Part shown: piece after piece, positions 19,922 through 27,911 of the stretch
Layout: each line of letters begins with the position of its first letter
How positions within the stretch are numbered: the stretch's first letter is position 1
Assembly (NCBI GenBank): GCA_947488615.1
Contig: CANKZU010000004.1
Coordinates: 1-64,000 of the forward strand
Origin: an uncultured Aurantimonas sp.
GTDB taxonomy: Bacteria; Pseudomonadota; Alphaproteobacteria; Rhizobiales; Rhizobiaceae
Direction of reading: 5' to 3'
DNA: 64,000 nt
Notes under the pieces: generated by a model
The model's input: only the letters and a program-made list of their open reading frames with translations
Told to the model about the DNA's origin: nothing
Databases searched by the model: none
Translations under genes and position numbers: made by a program

Positions 19922-21996
19922 CCTGGTCGATCGACTTCGCGCCGTTCTTCTCCTGGACGGTGATCGCCATCCTGGCGGTGCCGGCGGTCTTGCTGGCGCT
20001 GGCGCTGATCGTTGCCCGGATGCGCGGCGCGATCATTCGCATCCTGGCCATCGCCGCGCTGCTGCTGGCGCTGCTCAACCCTGTCGTCCTGCGCGAACAG
20101 CGCGACCCCTTGAAGAGCGTCGTCGCGCTCGTCCTCGACCGCAGCCAGAGCCAGACCATCGGCGAGCGCACCGCCCAGACCGACGCCGCCGAGGCGGCGC
20201 TGAAGGAGAGCCTCGCCCGCTATCCGGAGTTCGAGGTCCGCACCGTCGAAGCACGATCGGGCAATGCGCCCTCCAGCGACGCGACCACCGCCCTGTTCGG
20301 CGCGCTCGCGGGCGCGCTCAAGGACGTCGCGCCGGCGCGGGTGGCCGGCGCGATCATGGTCACGGACGGCCAGATCCACGACATTCCCACCGATGCGCAG
20401 GTGCTCGGCTTCGACGCGCCGGTCCATGGTCTGATCACCGGCCGGCCGGATGAGTTCGACCGCCGCATCGAGGTGACGACCAGCCCGCGCTTCGGTCTCG
20501 TCGACGAGGACCAGCGCCTGCGCTACCGGGTCATCGAGGAAGGCCCGAAAGCCTCGGACGCGCCGGTCGAGGTGCAGATCTTCCTCAATGGCGACCTGAT
20601 CGCGCGCGAGCAGGCCCGCTCCGGCAGCGAGGCCGAATTCACCTTCCAGCTGCCGCGGTCCGGCAAGAACATCCTGGAACTCTCCGCCGCCCGCGACCCC
20701 GACGAGATCACCCCGGTCAACAATCGCGCCATCGCGGTCGTCGACGGCATCCGCGAGAACCTGCGAGTGCTGCTGGTTTCCGGCGAACCGCACGCGGGCG
20801 AGCGCACCTGGCGCAATTTGTTGAAATCGGACGCCGCCGTCGATCTCGTTCATTTCACCATCCTGCGCCCGCCCGAGAAGCAGGACGGCACGCCGATCGA
20901 CCAGCTGTCACTGATCGCTTTTCCAACCCGCGAGCTGTTCGTGGAAAAGATCGACGATTTCGACTTGATCATCTTCGACCGCTATCAGGAACGCGGCGTG
21001 CTGCCGGCCCTGTATTTCGACTACATCGCCCAATATGTCGAAAACGGCGGGGCGATGCTGATCGCCGCCGGGCCGGAATATGCAGGCAACGAAAGCGTCG
21101 CGACGACGCCCCTGCAGGCAGTGCTGCCGGCGATGCCGACCGGCGGTATCGAGAAGCAAGCATTCTACCCGCGAATTTCGGACCTCGGCCGCAAGCACCC
21201 GGTCACCCGCAACCTGCCCGGCTCGAACAGCGAGCCGCCGAACTGGAGCCCGTGGTTCCGCTCGATCGACGTCGGCGAGCCCGAGGGCGAAACTGTGATG
21301 AACGGACCGGACGACAAGCCGCTCCTGGTTCTCAACCGAGTCGGGGAAGGCCGCATCGCGCTGCTCCTGTCCGATCACGAATGGCTGTGGTCGCGCGGCT
21401 TCGAGGGCGGCGGCCCGCATGTAGCGCTGTTCCGCCGCCTCGCCCATTGGCTGATGAAGGAGCCGGAGCTGGAGGAAGAGGCGCTGGACGCCGAGGCACG
21501 CGGCTCCGACCTTCTCGTCACGCGCCAGACGATCGGCGAGGAACCGGGTCCGGCGACCGTGCTGACACCGTCCGGCGCGGCGGTCAGCGTGCCAATGCGT
21601 GAAGTCGGCGCCGGCCGCTACGAGGGTGTGCTGGAGACCAACGAATTGGGGCTGTTCCAGGCGGCGAATGGCGACCTTCGCGCTCTCGCCAATGTCGGGC
21701 CGGTCAATCCCCGCGAGTATCGCGAGGCAATCTCGACGACGGACAAGCTCGAGCCGATCACCGATGCGACGCGCGGCAGCGTTCGCCGGCTCGCCGAAGC
21801 GTCGGGCGGCATCGACGTACCGCGCATCGTTCCGGTGAGCGGCCGGGCGGATGCCGACGGCCGTGACTGGATCGGACTGCGGAAAACCGAGGAGACAGTG
21901 CTGCGCGGCATCGACCGGACGCCGCTCTTCGCCGGCTTCCTCGGACTGGCGGTGCTGCTGGCGCTCTCGGCGACCTGGTATCGCGAGGGGCGTTAG
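19918..21996 (+). CDS. large membrane protein of the MoxR operon (amidotransferase-like fold)
   Basis: A 692-residue protein with two N-terminal helices (about 12-32 and 38-60), a VWA-like segment (SVVALVLDRSQSQ), a class I glutamine-amidotransferase-like segment (LRVLLVSGEPHAGERTW; YVENGGAMLIAAGPEY) without an obvious catalytic Cys-His pair, and a C-terminal helix before WYREGR. Fourth and last gene of the MoxR operon; it starts at the stop of the DUF4159 gene (ATGA). Homologues usually accompany DUF4159 proteins. Function unknown. Confidence 0.82.
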   Translation: MTWSIDFAPFFSWTVIAILAVPAVLLALALIVARMRGAIIRILAIAALLLALLNPVVLREQRDPLKSVVALVLDRSQSQTIGERTAQTDAAEAALKESLARYPEFEVRTVEARSGNAPSSDATTALFGALAGALKDVAPARVAGAIMVTDGQIHDIPTDAQVLGFDAPVHGLITGRPDEFDRRIEVTTSPRFGLVDEDQRLRYRVIEEGPKASDAPVEVQIFLNGDLIAREQARSGSEAEFTFQLPRSGKNILELSAARDPDEITPVNNRAIAVVDGIRENLRVLLVSGEPHAGERTWRNLLKSDAAVDLVHFTILRPPEKQDGTPIDQLSLIAFPTRELFVEKIDDFDLIIFDRYQERGVLPALYFDYIAQYVENGGAMLIAAGPEYAGNESVATTPLQAVLPAMPTGGIEKQAFYPRISDLGRKHPVTRNLPGSNSEPPNWSPWFRSIDVGEPEGETVMNGPDDKPLLVLNRVGEGRIALLLSDHEWLWSRGFEGGGPHVALFRRLAHWLMKEPELEEEALDAEARGSDLLVTRQTIGEEPGPATVLTPSGAAVSVPMREVGAGRYEGVLETNELGLFQAANGDLRALANVGPVNPREYREAISTTDKLEPITDATRGSVRRLAEASGGIDVPRIVPVSGRADADGRDWIGLRKTEETVLRGIDRTPLFAGFLGLAVLLALSATWYREGR

Positions 21997-22020
21997 GCGA
22001 AGATAGCCACTTTGTTGGCG

Positions 22021-22923
22021 TCAGTGTTTGAAGCAGTTCTCGCGATGCCAGCTTAGGAAGCGAGGGTGTGGTCGATCTGCGAGACGGTGGGGCGGCAAAA
22101 GATAGCCGCTCTCATTGATCATGGCGCAAACACTCGAAGGATCGTTCACCTGCCTGGAGACGAGTATTTTCAGATCATCTGCGATGCCTAGCAGCCCGCG
22201 GTCGAACATCCAGTGGGCTGTGCCAGATAGCGCCACCCCATTATTGACGATATCTGGCCCGTTCGATTCCACCGGCCGGATATGAGCTGCTTCGACTTCC
22301 GCCCGCCCGCCGCCGTTGATCAGCTTCAGTCCCGTGATAGCGCAGCGAGAGTCGTACGCGCGCAGAACGAGCCGTCGAAACACCCGGTCGCGCACAATTC
22401 GTGATCCGATATAGCGGATGCGATCGCGCTCCTGCCCATATTCGTATAGGAATGGCGCCTCCTCATCGTCGAATCCCGACTGATTGGGCGCATCAATCCG
22501 TGGCAGGATATCCGTACCTACCTCGAATCCGCGCTCCAGAATGCGGTCGAAATCCTGGACCGAGATGGGCCGCACGGCTGATTGCGCGCGGCCAGATATC
22601 CGCCCTTTCTGGTTCAGAACGCCGCGTTCAATCACGCCATCGGCGTCGCTAAATGGAACGGGGTTCGGGAAGTCCAGATAGCTACCAGGCTCAATCAGCG
22701 CGATGTACATTCCAGTCGCTTTCGGATCGGGGATGACATTTTGCACTTTCGCGATTGCGAAGTAGCCGCGAGTGTCGAGCACCTTGCGCGGCTCATAATA
22801 GATGATCCAATCGCCTACGCTTGCACGCACGCGACTGAGATACTGGCTGGGAAACTGATAGCGCTCAGCTGGGCTATCGTCGTAGATCGAATCTGAGCGG
22901 TGAATAAAGATGCCGAACGCCAT
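22021..22923 (-). CDS. HNH endonuclease with N-terminal reader-like domain
   Basis: A 300-residue protein. The C-terminal third is an HNH nuclease: CAITGLKL, VEAAHIRPVES, GPDIVNNGVALSGTAHWMFD. The N-terminal about 130 residues (GIFIHRSDSIYDDSPAERY, VGDWIIYYEPRKV) look like a PUA/EVE-related domain, a class that in other HNH proteins binds modified bases. No methyltransferase gene is adjacent, so a stand-alone, possibly modification-dependent restriction enzyme is plausible. It lies convergent with the MoxR operon. The nuclease call is solid; the reader role is inference. Confidence 0.8.
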   Translation of the reverse strand: MAFGIFIHRSDSIYDDSPAERYQFPSQYLSRVRASVGDWIIYYEPRKVLDTRGYFAIAKVQNVIPDPKATGMYIALIEPGSYLDFPNPVPFSDADGVIERGVLNQKGRISGRAQSAVRPISVQDFDRILERGFEVGTDILPRIDAPNQSGFDDEEAPFLYEYGQERDRIRYIGSRIVRDRVFRRLVLRAYDSRCAITGLKLINGGGRAEVEAAHIRPVESNGPDIVNNGVALSGTAHWMFDRGLLGIADDLKILVSRQVNDPSSVCAMINESGYLLPPHRLADRPHPRFLSWHRENCFKH

Positions 22924-23005
22924 GGGCCAATGACTACCGGGAACGCAAAGGAAACCATAGCTTTCTCGCGGACAAATGCTGACTTACGTCCACAGGAACA
23001 GTCCG

Positions 23006-23512
23006 CTAAAGAAGCCGCGGCCCGACCTTGCCCCCGACACCCCTCAGCGCGCCTTCCACCAACTCCAACCCCAGCAAACGCGCCGGATCGACCGGCCCCG
23101 GCATCTGCACCGAGCCGCGCGGCAGCGGCCGGTAGCCGAGCGGCGCGTAATAGGGCGGATCGCCGACCAGGATGATCGAGCCCTCGCCCTTGTCCCGCGC
23201 GGCGTCGGCGGCGAGGCGCATCAGCGCCCTGCCCGCGCCCCGGTTCTTGAAGGTCGGACGCACGGCGAGCGGCCCCAGCATCAGCGACGGTGCCCTGCCG
23301 ATCGCGATCGGCGTCAGCCGGACCGAGCCGATGATCTCGTCCTCGAACAGCGCGACGAAGGAGAGCGAGCGGTCGTGCGGTGCCATCTCGCGGACGCGCT
23401 CGGCGGCCCGCGCGAAGCGGCCGGGTCCGAACGCCTCGTCGGCGATCGCGTCGATGGTCAGGTCGTGGTCGGGGTGTTCCGGCAGATACCGGACATCGGA
23501 AAGCTGAAACAT
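23006..23512 (-). CDS. GNAT-family N-acetyltransferase
   Basis: A 168-residue GNAT protein. The acetyl-CoA site is in LAVRPTFKNRGAGRALMRLA, followed by LVGDPPYYAPLGYRPL, typical of the YhbS-like group. The start at 23512 gives MFQLSDVRYLPEHPDHDL; upstream in-frame sequence has no family similarity. Substrate unknown. It lies 82 bases from the HNH gene on the same strand, so co-transcription is possible. Confidence 0.85.
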   Translation of the reverse strand: MFQLSDVRYLPEHPDHDLTIDAIADEAFGPGRFARAAERVREMAPHDRSLSFVALFEDEIIGSVRLTPIAIGRAPSLMLGPLAVRPTFKNRGAGRALMRLAADAARDKGEGSIILVGDPPYYAPLGYRPLPRGSVQMPGPVDPARLLGLELVEGALRGVGGKVGPRLL

Positions 23513-23898
23513 CGGGAGAGAACCAGTTCGGGCGGACGGTGGCGTCGCACACGAGACTCCCGAAGCGATGGGGGAAATCCGGCGGACGACGGCGGTCAAT
23601 GCGCTGGGGCGCGGACCTTTACTCGTCGTCGGCGAAGGATCATCGGGTTCACTCCTAGAGCACCGTACGTCCATTCGGACACGCGAAGGACGCTCTACCG
23701 CTTTGATTGAGCATCGGAATGATCCAAAAACCGGATTCCCCATTTTGGTCCGATGCCCCAGGGAACGACGGTCGCAGTAGCATTGCCCGCGACCGAGGTC
23801 CAGCGACGCGTCCCGTCTCCATTGACGCTGCGTCGCACTCGGCGGCGCGGCTCCATGCACTACCTTGGGGCCACGGCAAACGGGAAAGGGTGACGGGA
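23513..23898. other. intergenic region carrying a palindromic repeat
   Basis: This 386-base gap between a leftward acetyltransferase and a rightward glutathionyl-hydroquinone reductase holds no supported gene. Its middle is occupied by a two-part palindromic repeat (23656-23756). Promoters for both genes must lie here but are not evident. Confidence 0.5.
23656..23756. repeat. composite palindromic intergenic repeat
   Basis: Two adjacent inverted repeats. The first runs from TAGAGC (23656) to GCTCTA (23697) with an inner GTCC-ATTC-GGAC hairpin. The second runs from GCATCGG (23711) to CCGATGC (23756) with an inner stem CCAAAA/TTTTGG. The GATCCAAAAACCGGATTC core resembles interspersed palindromic elements common in Rhizobiales genomes. 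Confidence 0.65.
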
Positions 23899-24891
23899 AT
23901 GGGACTTCTGGTCGACGGACAGTGGCAGGACAAATGGTACGATACGGAATCGACCGGAGGCCGTTTCAAACGAACCACGACAACCTACCGGAACTGGATC
24001 ACGGCCGATGGATCGCCGGGACCGGACGGTCAGGCGGCATTCAAAGCCGAGACGGGCCGCTATCATCTCTACGTCTCTCTCGCCTGCCCCTGGGCGCACC
24101 GTACGCTGATCGCCCGCAAGCTGAAGCAGCTGGAAGACGTCATCTCGCTGTCGGTGGTCGATTATCACATGGGCGAAGAAGGCTGGATATTCTCCGAGCG
24201 GCGCGGCGCGATCCCGGACACGGTGCTCGGAAAATCGCGGCTCTACGAGGTCTATCTCGAAGCCGATCCGCACTATTCGGGCCGCGTCACCGTGCCGGTC
24301 CTTTGGGACAAGCAGACCGGGACCATCGTCAACAACGAGTCGGCCGAGATCATCCGCATTTTCAACCGCGCCTTCGACGATTGGGGCGATGTGAGCGTCG
24401 ACCTGACGCCCGAAGCGCTGCTCGGCGAGATCGACGCGATAAACGCCACCGTCTACGACGCCATCAACAACGGCGTCTACAAATGCGGCTTCGCGACGAA
24501 GCAGGAGGCCTATGAGGCGCCGTTCCACGCGCTGTTCGAGACGCTCGATCAGCTCGAGGCGCGGCTATCCAAACAGCGCTATCTGGCCGACAGCGCCGCG
24601 CCGACCGAGGCCGACTGGCGGCTGTTCACCACGCTGATCCGCTTCGACGCGGTCTATCACGGGCATTTCAAGTGCAACAAGCGGCGGATTGCCGACTATC
24701 CCAACCTCTTCGGCCATATGCTGGAGCTCTACCAGACGCCGGGGATCGCGGAGACCGTCGATTTCGGTCACATCAAGGGCCATTACTATTCCAGCCACAA
24801 GACGATCAATCCGACCGGAATCGTGCCGCTCGGCCCGGATCAGGATCTGACGGTTCCGCATGGGCGCGAGCGGCTACAGCCTCACCAGTGA
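23899..24891 (+). CDS. glutathionyl-hydroquinone reductase (GST superfamily)
   Basis: A 330-residue xi-class glutathione transferase of the YqjG/PcpF type. The catalytic cysteine is in CPWAHRTLIARKL (Cys about residue 63), and NNESAEIIRIFN, GVYKCGFATKQEAYE and the C-terminal TINPTGIVPLGP are family hallmarks. It reduces glutathionyl-hydroquinones. The start at 23899 (MGLLVDGQW) follows GACGGGA. The end overlaps the convergent NUDIX gene by 10 bases. Confidence 0.93.
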   Translation: MGLLVDGQWQDKWYDTESTGGRFKRTTTTYRNWITADGSPGPDGQAAFKAETGRYHLYVSLACPWAHRTLIARKLKQLEDVISLSVVDYHMGEEGWIFSERRGAIPDTVLGKSRLYEVYLEADPHYSGRVTVPVLWDKQTGTIVNNESAEIIRIFNRAFDDWGDVSVDLTPEALLGEIDAINATVYDAINNGVYKCGFATKQEAYEAPFHALFETLDQLEARLSKQRYLADSAAPTEADWRLFTTLIRFDAVYHGHFKCNKRRIADYPNLFGHMLELYQTPGIAETVDFGHIKGHYYSSHKTINPTGIVPLGPDQDLTVPHGRERLQPHQ

Positions 24892-25343
24892 AGATCGATC
24901 GGGCCATCGCCGCGAAGTTCCGACAAACGCCGCCGCGTCCCGGCGGTGGTGTCGTCCGGCAGCGCGTCGAGCGCGAAAAAGCCGGTCGCCGCGATTTCGG
25001 CGTCCGGCGCCTTCGGCCCCGTCTGGCGAAACGCGCCGCAGCGATAGAACACGACGTGATCGCGGTTGGACGCGTTGCGGTTGAAGTAGACCGCGACGAG
25101 CTGCGGTGGATCGACGAGTTCGAGATTGCCTTCCTCAAGGAGCTCGCGCCTGAGTGCATCGACGGCGGCCTCGCCCGGATCGACGCCACCGCCCGGCATG
25201 TGCCAGCCCGAGACATAGGTGTGGCGGACGAGAAAGACGCGGCCCGCCTCGTCAAACACAGCGCCGCGCACGCCGAGCGTCACGGGACGCGCCACCAGAT
25301 GGACGCCGTGCAGCGCCCTCAGAAGAAATTTCTCTAAGAACAT
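24882..25343 (-). CDS. NUDIX hydrolase
   Basis: A 153-residue protein with a canonical NUDIX box (GGGVDPGEAAVDALRRELLE then EG) after RHTYVSGWHMP. The ATG at 25343 follows GAGGG at 3 bases and gives MFLEKFLLRALHGVHLVARP, usual for this subgroup. Substrate, a nucleoside diphosphate linked to another group, cannot be told. Divergent from the metallophosphoesterase gene with only about 58 bases between. Confidence 0.88.
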   Translation of the reverse strand: MFLEKFLLRALHGVHLVARPVTLGVRGAVFDEAGRVFLVRHTYVSGWHMPGGGVDPGEAAVDALRRELLEEGNLELVDPPQLVAVYFNRNASNRDHVVFYRCGAFRQTGPKAPDAEIAATGFFALDALPDDTTAGTRRRLSELRGDGPIDLHW

Positions 25344-25401
25344 GGTCCCTCGAAAGAACACGGCCCTACCAAACGCCGCTGTGTCGCCTAAGATGGAGCA
25401 G

Positions 25402-26352
25402 ATGTTTCGACTTGCCCATCTCTCCGACGTGCATCTGGGTCCGCTCCCGGACCTGTCCATTCGCGAACTCGCTTCCAAGCGGGTCACCGGTTACGTCAAC
25501 TGGCACCGCAACCGCCGGCGGGCGATGTTCGGCGACACTTTGGTCAACCTCATCCAGGACATGAAGGACGAGGCGCCCGACCATGTGGCCGTGACCGGTG
25601 ATCTCGTCAATCTGGCGACCAAGAAGGAGACCTTGGCGGCCAGGCTGTGGCTGGAAGAACTCGGCGCTCCCTATGACGTCTCGGTGGTTCCCGGCAATCA
25701 CGACGCCTACGTTCCGGGCGCGCTGAAGCGTTCGTATCGCGAGTGGTACGACTATATGATCGGCGACAATCCGCTGAACGCCATCGGCAATTCGTTTCCT
25801 TATCTGCGGGTCAGGGGCAAGGTGGCGATCTTCGGCGTTTCCACCGCCGAGGCGACGGCGCCGTTCTTCGCCACAGGCACGTTTCGACGGGGTCAGGCGC
25901 TGGCCCTCGCCCGGCTGCTCGAAAGCTGCCGGGCGACCGGACATTTCCGGGTGGTGATGATCCATCACCCTCCCATTTCCGGTTCAACGTCCTGGCACAA
26001 GCGCCTGATCGGCAAGCAGTTCTTCTCCAAGGTCATCCGCGATGTCGGGGCCGAACTGGTACTGCACGGCCATACCCATCTCGACACGCTGAACTGGCTG
26101 CGCGGGCCGGAGTTCCAAGTGCCAGTGGTCGGCGTCCCCTCTGCGAGCCAGGCGCCCGGTAGCGACAAGCCCGCCGCCCGCTATAATCTGTTCGAGATCA
26201 GCGGCGAGCGGGGCGCGTGGTCGCTGATCCAGCGCGAGCGCGGCGCGCGCGCGAACGGGGACGGTCTCGGATGGATCCGGGAGCGCGAACTCTTGGCGGA
26301 GGGGCATGCGATCGACGCAAGGCCGCGCGAGGATGCCAAGCCGGCGGCATAG
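25402..26352 (+). CDS. metallophosphoesterase
   Basis: A 316-residue calcineurin-like phosphoesterase with all metal motifs: HLSDVHLG, TGDLVN, PGNHD, MIHHPP and HGHTH. A start at 25402 (MFRLAHLSD) matches the family; an ATG at 25393 would add MEQ. Likely cytosolic; similar proteins act on cyclic nucleotides or phosphodiesters, but the substrate is unknown. Confidence 0.88.
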   Translation: MFRLAHLSDVHLGPLPDLSIRELASKRVTGYVNWHRNRRRAMFGDTLVNLIQDMKDEAPDHVAVTGDLVNLATKKETLAARLWLEELGAPYDVSVVPGNHDAYVPGALKRSYREWYDYMIGDNPLNAIGNSFPYLRVRGKVAIFGVSTAEATAPFFATGTFRRGQALALARLLESCRATGHFRVVMIHHPPISGSTSWHKRLIGKQFFSKVIRDVGAELVLHGHTHLDTLNWLRGPEFQVPVVGVPSASQAPGSDKPAARYNLFEISGERGAWSLIQRERGARANGDGLGWIRERELLAEGHAIDARPREDAKPAA

Positions 26353-26392
26353 CCCCGTCGAGCGGTCGCGGCGAAGCCGGCCCTGGCGACAT

Positions 26393-27010
26393 TCAGCCGA
26401 TCGACATGCCTTGATAGGAGGCGATCGCCAGAAGCAGCGCCGCTCCGATGACGATGCCGATCATCATCCAGGTGGCCGCGATGACGAAATCGGCGCTACG
26501 GGTGCGCTTTTCCGGCTGACGGAGTGGCGCGTCCTCGCCGTTGCGAATCTGCCGTCTCGCATCGCCTGCGACCCGCTCGTTCAGCCCGTCGCTCAGGGCG
26601 AAGGCCTTATCGCGCTCCACGATTCGCTCGGCGACATATTCGGTGACGTGCTGGGCCATGACCCTTGTCTCGGCCGATTCGACCAGCGTCACGCGCCCGA
26701 GCCGCGTTTCACGGACGAGGCGATAGGTCCGGCGGTCGCGCGCCATGATGACATTGGCCGTCCCGTCGATCCAAAGCCGCGGATGCATGCCACCCGAGAT
26801 GGTGAAATCGAACAGCTCGTCGCCGGGGGGCAACTCGTCGATCAGCGACTGCAGTTCCTCCGCCAGGATCTCGAGCCGGGCCCGGTCGGCTTCGCGGATG
26901 TCGACGACGACGTCAGCGCGCTGCGCGGCGGCGATCTTGGCCTGTCGCACAGCATCGGCCAGACGCTTCGTTCCCATCAGGGACGCCACGTTATCCTTGC
27001 CTTCGCCCAT
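26393..27010 (-). CDS. hypothetical protein with C-terminal membrane anchor
   Basis: A 205-residue protein beginning MGEGKDNVASLMGTKRL, with a mixed cytosolic region (GDELFDFTISGGMHPRLWID; VMARDRRTYRLVRETRLGR) and one C-terminal helix (FVIAATWMMIGIVIGAALLL). Tail-anchored in the inner membrane by inference. The start at 27010 follows GAGG; a TTG at 27031 is an alternative. It is convergent with the metallophosphoesterase. Function not recognised. Confidence 0.75.
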   Translation of the reverse strand: MGEGKDNVASLMGTKRLADAVRQAKIAAAQRADVVVDIREADRARLEILAEELQSLIDELPPGDELFDFTISGGMHPRLWIDGTANVIMARDRRTYRLVRETRLGRVTLVESAETRVMAQHVTEYVAERIVERDKAFALSDGLNERVAGDARRQIRNGEDAPLRQPEKRTRSADFVIAATWMMIGIVIGAALLLAIASYQGMSIG

Positions 27011-27103
27011 CAGCCGTCGCCTCGAATCCAAATCGTTAACGCGGTCTTAACATAGGGGGCAACCCGGTTGGAAGAAACCAGCGGACACACCAACCCGCGT
27101 TTC

Positions 27104-27901
27104 TCAACGCTTTTCTACTTCTTCCATGTTCGCGCGAATGGCCGCGACGCAGGCCTCAGGCGCCTCCAACATCAGCATGTGGCCAAAGCCGTCAAGCAGC
27201 GTGACGGTAAATTCGCCCGGAACGCCGATGGCCTGGGCCGTCGGCGTGACCTGGTCTTCGGAGCCCCAGATTACATGCACGGGCCGGCCAGTCGCGGCGA
27301 TGGCATCGAGCGGCAAGACACCCTGCTCGCCGGTTGCGAACAGATGCTCGAAGATTTGCCGCATCGCGGCCCGACCCGCCGGATCTCGCGCCGCCGCGAT
27401 CGCCGCCACGGCGTCGGCCTCGGGCGTCCAACCGGGCGCGCCCATCCCGGCCAGCGCCTTGCCGATCGCCTCGACCCCTTCCGCGTCCATGACGGCCCGT
27501 ATCCGCTCTGCGCCGATTTCCTTGCCGAAGCCGCCCGGCGCCAGCAGTGTCAGCGACGCGACCCGCTCGGGGGCGAACAGGTCGACAAGCGATGCGATCG
27601 CCCCGCCCATGGAATGGCCGACGATGTGCGCCGCCGTGATGCCGCGGGCATCGAGTTCGGCGAGGACGGCCCGCGCGGCAACTTTAGGAGGGCCGAAGCC
27701 GGGATAATCACGCGAGCGACCATGACCGGGAAGATCGAATGCGATCGTCCGGCGTTGCGGCGACGCCAAGGCGTTCTGCAACGGCGCCCAGATCTCCGCC
27801 CGGCCGTCGAAACCATGCAGGAGGACGATCGGCGTCGCGGCGCTCTCGCCGCTCTCGTCGTCGCCCCGTTCGATCGCGAAGAGCCGTTGATCGTCCATCA
27901 C
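27104..27901 (-). CDS. alpha/beta hydrolase
   Basis: A 265-residue alpha/beta hydrolase: oxyanion region VLLHGFDG, nucleophile elbow GHSMGG (Ser), acid in WGSEDQVTP and His in DGFGHMLMLEAP. It begins 10 bases after the ThDP-enzyme gene and is probably the last gene of the leuA operon. The sequence resembles hydrolases encoded with acetoin or acyl-transfer enzymes, but no substrate can be assigned. Confidence 0.87.
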   Translation of the reverse strand: MMDDQRLFAIERGDDESGESAATPIVLLHGFDGRAEIWAPLQNALASPQRRTIAFDLPGHGRSRDYPGFGPPKVAARAVLAELDARGITAAHIVGHSMGGAIASLVDLFAPERVASLTLLAPGGFGKEIGAERIRAVMDAEGVEAIGKALAGMGAPGWTPEADAVAAIAAARDPAGRAAMRQIFEHLFATGEQGVLPLDAIAATGRPVHVIWGSEDQVTPTAQAIGVPGEFTVTLLDGFGHMLMLEAPEACVAAIRANMEEVEKR

Positions 27902-27911
27902 TTCCCCCTGC

